Shown in pieces: positions 53,005 to 64,000 of a stretch of DNA of 64,000 nt; position 1 is the stretch's first letter, and each line of letters starts with the position of its first letter. The stretch spans positions 629,501-693,500 of the forward strand of contig NC_135562.1 in NCBI RefSeq assembly GCF_964340395.1. Direction: 5' to 3'. The notes beneath the pieces were generated by a model. It ran no database searches and was not told where the DNA came from. It saw only the letters and a program-made list of their open reading frames with translations. Source of the stretch: Glandiceps talaboti. Taxonomy: Eukaryota > Hemichordata > Enteropneusta > Spengelidae. The position numbers and the translations under genes were made by a program.

Positions 53005-56000
53005 AAAAGTCCGTCTCGCGATGAATGTTTTGCTCCTATCCGCATCTCCCAGTGAATGTTTTGCTCTACGCGATGTTAAAAAGTCCATCTCCCAGTGAAT
53101 GTTTTGCTCTCCGCATCTCCCAGTGAATGTTTTGCTCTCCGCATCTCCCACTGAATGTTTTGCTCTCCGCAATGTTAAAAAGTCCATCTCCCAGTGAATG
53201 TTTTGCTCTCCGCATCTCCCAGTGAATGTTTTGCTCTCCGCAATGTTAAAAAGTCCATCTCCCAGTGAATGTTTTGCTCTCCGCATCTCCAAGTGAATGT
53301 TTTGCTCTACGCATCTCCCAGTGAATGTTTTACTCTCCGCAATGTTAAAAAGTCCATCTCCCAATGAATGTTTTGCTCTACGCAATGTTAAAAAGTCTAT
53401 CTCCCAGTAAATGTTTTGCTCTCCGCATCTCCCAGTGAATGCTTTGCTCTACGAAATGTTAAAAAGTCCATCTCCCAGTGAATGTTTTGCTCTCCGCATC
53501 TCCCAGTGAATGCTTTGCTCTACGAAATGTTAAAAAGTCCATCTCCCAGTGAATGTTTTGCTCTCCGCATCTCCCAGTGAATGTTTTGCTCTCCGCATCT
53601 CCCAGTGAATGTTTTGCTCTCCGCAATGTTAAAAAGTCCATCTCCCAGTGAATGTTTTGCTCTACGCATCTCCCAGTGAATGTTTTACTCTCCGCAAAGT
53701 TAAAAAGTTCATCTCCCAGTGAATGTTTTACTCTCCGCAATGTTAAAAAGTCCATCTCCCATTGAATGTTTTGCTCTACGCAATGTTAAAAAGTCCATCT
53801 CCCAGTGAATGTTTTGCTCTACGCATCTCCCAGTGAATGTTTTACTCTCCGCAATGTTAAAAAGTTCATCTCCCAGTGAATGTTTTGCTCTCCGCATCTC
53901 CCAGTGAATGTTTTGCTCTCCGCAATGTTAAAAAGTCCATCTCCCAATGAATGTTTTGCTCTCCGCAATGTTAAAAAGTCCATCTCCCAGTGAATGTTTT
54001 GCTCTACGCATCTCCCAGTGAATGTTTTACTCTCCGCAATGTTAAAAAGTCCATCTCCCAGTAAATGCTTTGCTCTCCGCATCTCCCACTGAATGTTTTG
54101 CTCTACGCATCTCCCAGTGAATGTTTTACTCTCGGCAATGTTAAAAAGTCCATCTTGCAGTGAATGTTTTGCTCTCCGCATCTCCCAGTGAAGGTTTTGC
54201 TCCTCTCCGCAATGTTAAAAAGTCCATCTCCCAGTGAATGTTTTACTCTCCGCAATGTTAAAAAGTTCATCTCCCAGTAAATGTTTTGCTCTCCGTATCT
54301 CCCAGTGAATGTTTTGCTCTACGAAATGTTAAAAAGTCCATCTCCCAGTGAATGTTTTGCTCTCCGCAATGTTAAAAAGTCCATCTCCCAGTGAATGTTT
54401 TACTCTCCGCAATGTTAAAAAGTCCATCTCCCAGTAAATGCTTTGCTCTCCGCAATGTTAAAAAGTCCATCTCCCATCGAATGTTTTGCTCTCCGCATCT
54501 CCCAGTGAATGTTTTGCTCTCCGCAATGTTAAAAAGTCCATCTCCCAGTGAATGTTTTGCACTACGCAATGTTAAAAAGTCCATCTCCCATTGAATGTTT
54601 TGCTCTCCGCATCTCCCAGTGAATGTTTTGCTCTCCGCAATGTTAAAAAGTCCATCTCCCAGTGAATGTTTTGCTCTCCGCAATGTTAAAAAGTCCATCT
54701 CCCAGTGAATGTTTTACTCTCCGCAATGTTAAAAAGTCCATCTCCCAGTAAATGCTTTGCTCTCCGCATCTCCCACTGAATGTTTTGCTCTACGCATCTC
54801 CCAGTGAATGTTTTGCTCTCGGCAATGTTAAAAAGTCCATCTTGCAGTGAATGTTTTGCTCTCGGCAATGTTAAAAAGTCCATCTTGCAGTGAATGTTTT
54901 GCTCTCCGCATCTCCAGTGAATGTTTTGCTCTCCGCATCTCCCAGTGAATGTTTTGCTCTCCGCATCTCCCAGTGAATGTTTTGCTCTACGCAATGTTAA
55001 AAAGTCCATCTCCCAGTGAATGTTTTACTCTCCGCAATGTTAAAAAGTCCATCTCCCATTGAATGTTTTGCTCTACGCAATGTTAAAAAGTCCATCTCCC
55101 ATTGAATGTTTTGCTCTACGCATCTCCCAGTGAATGTTTTACTCTCCGCAATGTTAAAAAGTCCATCTCCCAGTAAATGTTTTGCTCTCCGCATCTCCCA
55201 GTGAATGTTTTGCTCTCCGCAATGTTAAAAAGTCCATCTCCCATTGAATGTTTTGCTCTCCGCATCTCCCAGTGAATGTTTTGCTCTACGCGATGTTAAA
55301 AAGTCCATCTCCCATTGAATGTTTTGCTCTCCGCAATGTTAAAAAGTCCATCTCCCATTGAATGTTTTGCTCTCCGCATCTCCCAGTGAATGTTTTGCTC
55401 TCCGCAATGTTAAAAAGTTCATCTCCCAGTAAATGTTTTGCTCTACGAAATGTTAAAAAGTCCATCTCCCAGTGAATGTTTTGCTCTCCGCAATGTTAAA
55501 AAGTCCATCTCCCAGTGAATGTTTTACTCTCCGCAATGTTAAAAAGTCCATCTCCCAGTGAATGTTTTGCTCCTATCCGCATCTCCCAGTGAACGTTTTA
55601 CTCACCGCAATGTTAAAAAGTCCATCTCCCAGTGAATGTTTTCTCCGCAATGTTAAAAAGTCCATCTCCCAGTAAATGCTTTGCTCTCCGCATCTCCCAC
55701 TGAATGTTTTGCTCTACGCATCTCCCAGTGAATGTTTTGCTCTACGCAATGTTAAAAAGTCCATCTCCCAGTGAATGTTTTGCTCTCGGCAATGTTAAAA
55801 AGTCCATCTCCCAGTAAATGTTTTGCTCTCCGCATCTCCCAGTGAATGCTTTGCTCTACGAAATGTTAAAAAGTCCATCTCCCAGTGAATGTTTTGCTAT
55901 CCGCAATGTTAAAAAAGTCTATCTCCCAGTGAATGTTTTGCTCCTCTGCGCAATGTTAAAAAGTCCATCTCCCAGTGAATGTTTTGCTCTCCGCTATGTT

Positions 56001-56165
56001 AAAAAGTCCATCTCCCAGTAAATGTTTTGGTCTCCGCATCTCCCAGTGAATGTTTTGCTCTCCGCAATGTTAAAAAGTCCATCTCGCTGAATGTTTTGCT
56101 CTCCGCATCTCCTTGTGAATGTTTTGCTCTACGCAATGTTAAAAAATCCATCTCCTGAATGTTTT
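53005..56165. repeat. 3.2-kb satellite of mixed 28- and 43-bp units
   Basis: The short unit is TCTCCCAGTGAATGTTTTGC plus TCTCCGCA. The long unit adds ATGTTAAAAAGTCCA. The two forms follow each other in varied order, with TACG/TCCG, GTGA/GTAA/TTGA and TACTC/TGCTC variants. Both lengths shift the frame by one, so the short minus-strand frames through it are spurious. Confidence 0.98.
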
Positions 56166-56346
56166 CCTCTCGGCTTCGGTATGGAACATATGAAAGGTAA
56201 TATCAACTACTGTAACAGTGGATACACTTCCATAACTATATTTTGTATATTTCATCTGTTTTTTCCTCTGCGGTCGATATCATGGTAGCAATCTGATCAT
56301 GTCTAATACAATGGAGAATATATTGTTCATGGGTCCAAGAATCAAT

Positions 56347-56484
56347 AGGACAGTACTAACATTATAGTTAGTTTGGATTGATAAATTGGAAACGAATGCG
56401 ACGTTTCTATATGTCTATTATTTCTATCGAAACATCGCATTTGTTCCAATTTTCCGATCTAAAGTAATTATATTGTAATGTCCT
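56347..56484. mobile_element. 138-bp palindromic element
   Basis: AGGACA...AATTGGAAACGAATGCGACG is matched by the inverse copy ending ATGTCCT at 56484, giving arms of about 62 bp. A direct repeat ATGTCTAATACAAT occurs at about 56296 and 56484. It sits 50 nt upstream of the NIDO signal-peptide ATG. Confidence 0.65.
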
Positions 56485-56535
56485 ATGTCTAATACAATCT
56501 CTTTTCTTTATAGAATTATTTCGGTAACAGTCAAG

Positions 56536-62356
<5,821 letters not shown>

Positions 62357-62677
62357 TGATTTTATAAGGGCACAAGCTGAGGTTACACGTGTTTGAAAGA
62401 AGTTTTTGTTGCATCTGTATAAGGTACTCGCGGTGTTGTACTTACTGGTTCACGCTTAGCCACCACTTGCGATTAACTGACTGGCATCAAGATATAATTT
62501 CTATACGATCAGATGACATAATTTATCATACGTACCTAAAACCGTTAAAGAAATGCCTACGATGCAGTCAACTGTTTTAACAACACCAGAAGGCTTTGGT
62601 AATGTTATAGAAAGGATGCATCATCATTTTAAAAGTTTAATCAACGTCATTATGTAAGTAAAATGCATGTAAACTGT

Positions 62678-62816
62678 ATGCATGTATGTATGTATGTATG
62701 TATGTATGTATGTATGTATGTATGTATGTATGTATGGTATGTATGGTATGTATGTATGTATGTATGTATGTATGTATGTATGTATGTATGTATGTATGTA
62801 TGTATGTATGTATGTA

Positions 62817-62847
<31 letters not shown>

Positions 62848-63036
62848 ATGTATGTGTGCGTGCATGCATGTATGTATGTATGTATGTATGTATGTATGTA
62901 TGTATGTATGTATGTATGTATTTGTGTATGTGTGTATGTATGTATGTATGCATGTATGTATGCATGTATGTATGTATGTATGTACGTATGTACGTATGTA
63001 TGTATGTATGTATGTATGTATGTATGTATGTATGTA
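62678..63036. repeat. (ATGT)n/(CTGT)n compound microsatellite
   Basis: ATGT with ATGGT, CTGT, GCAT and ACGT interruptions, in the NIDO gene intron. Confidence 0.98.
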
Positions 63037-63289
63037 CTTCTTGTGTACACGGCTTAATAACAAATATATGAATATTTGTGTAGGTGTGGGTGTGTGTGTG
63101 TATATGCATGCATGTGTGTGTGGGGGTGTGGGTGTGCCAATCTTTCACTATTCACAGTCATCATAATCCTTTCTAGTTTTGCAAATAAGACTGACTAAAA
63201 ATATTTTGAAAATAGCACCAATGGCATTTTAGCGCAACTGTAGTTTTGTGTTTGTTTATCTGCTTGCCTATCCACTATTAATGGCTGTA

Positions 63290-63720
63290 TTATCTTTATA
63301 GTATACTTCATTTGCTGGTTATCGCTATGGGCGTGGTCTTGTTGCTAGGCATATTTGCATACACTTTTGGAGTATTTATTCACTTGCGTACCCTTCCCAG
63401 TTTTTATCTTTGCAATATGAACAATCATTGGCTGTTGCTATGGACGTGGTCTTGTTGCTAGGCATATTTGCATACTTTTAAAAATCTTTTATACACTTAA
63501 TTACCTAACAATCCTTGTTATCTTTGTAATATGCATCATCATTTCACTGTTGCTAATGGTCATGGTTGCTAGGGCCAGCTTTGTCAATACGTTTGAACAA
63601 TAACTGCAGAATAACAACTCCAGAACATCCCCATTCCCATGTAGTTTTTGAGATATGTTTTTTTGACTAAAATTGATATTTATATACCTAATTTGCATAT
63701 CACCATTGGGATCATCATAT
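63290..63720. repeat. About 115-bp degenerate tandem repeat, 3-4 copies
   Basis: The core CGTGGTCTTGTTGCTAGGCA followed by TATTTGCATAC occurs at 63331 and 63446, with a diverged copy near 63555 and a partial one near 63690. Each full copy contains the octamer ATTTGCAT. Confidence 0.8.
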
Positions 63721-63925
63721 TGTGAATGCACCTTCACCTACACATCCTCAGATGCAATACATATAATTCTTTGATCATTTCAGTGAACACAAACATGAAT
63801 ATAGTTGACAAGTTCTTGAAAATTGTTCAACATAACACGATTTAAAGAAAACAGACACTTGACAATTTTTGTTTATTACCTGGAAAAAATTGAAAGGATT
63901 TTAATGATGACCGCGAAGAGCCACG

Positions 63926-64000
63926 GATTGCGCATGTGTGTGTGTGTGTCTGTGTGTGTGTCTGTGTGTCTGTGTGTCTGTGTTTCTGTGTGTGTGTCTG
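63926..64000. repeat. (TG)n/(TC) microsatellite at the window end
   Basis: TGTG runs with CTG interruptions, cut by the window edge. Confidence 0.95.

Noticed and set aside
52993-56288. Several 60-130 codon frames with repeats such as RRAKHSLGD and GLFNIAESKTFTGR
   Set aside because: They are the 28/43-bp satellite read through. Each unit shifts the frame by one, so frames end wherever a variant unit creates a stop.
63301-63365. Sequence after TATCTTTATAG (FAGYRYGRGL) as the next NIDO exon
   Set aside because: The same sequence recurs 115 bp later as part of a degenerate tandem repeat and does not match the expected AGFN motif.

Overview
This window looks like the nuclear genome of a marine invertebrate animal. 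The genes are broken into short exons by GT-AG introns, the sequence is AT-rich, LINE, Penelope-like and TIR/foldback elements are nested throughout, and well over a third of the bases lie in simple repeats or minisatellites. I see no bacterial operons, CRISPR arrays or ribosome binding sites. The gene families are compatible with a deuterostome such as a hemichordate or amphioxus, but a lophotrochozoan cannot be excluded.

Three protein-coding genes can be supported. (1) On the minus strand, 39537 to 12240, lies a complete 17-exon class C GPCR, a GABA-B receptor subunit of 799 aa. All 17 exons join with matching intron phases, from a signal peptide through the ligand-binding Venus-flytrap domain and seven membrane segments to a short coiled-coil tail. 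(2) On the plus strand from about 56.5 kb lies the 5' part of a secreted or membrane protein with an NIDO (nidogen/alpha-tectorin-type) domain. It has a signal-peptide exon, a probable 7-nt microexon and three NIDO exons, and the gene runs past the window end. (3) On the minus strand, 9901 to 6735, are two exons of a type II membrane glycosyltransferase-like gene. Its second exon is cut off by the 3' tail of an inserted LINE, so it is probably a broken gene.

Mobile elements: a nearly full-length CR1/L2/Jockey-like LINE (16.7-20.4 kb) with an intact 983-codon ORF2 sits antisense in intron 11 of the receptor. There is a 5'-truncated LINE (5.9-6.7 kb), an RT relic at 24.5 kb, a GIY-YIG fragment of a Penelope-like element at 10.7 kb, and a 5'-truncated non-LTR element with a restriction-like endonuclease (57.9-58.9 kb). 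Several foldback/MITE elements are present, including a 0.9-kb TIR element flanked by TTA.

Tandem arrays dominate the rest. Unit lengths are 35, 61, 47, 36, 55, 49, 46, 35, 38, 77, 72, 34, 45, 31 and 28/43 bp, together with many tetranucleotide and dinucleotide runs. Several arrays bear on gene structure. The 46-bp array at 28.4-28.8 kb repeats the receptor's exon 5 splice donor. A minisatellite inside the TIR element at 57.2 kb is the same repeat, inverted, as the 3.2-kb array at 53.0-56.2 kb. The 36-bp array at 8.5-9.7 kb is open in several frames but is intronic. The stretch from 39.6 to 52.4 kb contains no gene I can support.
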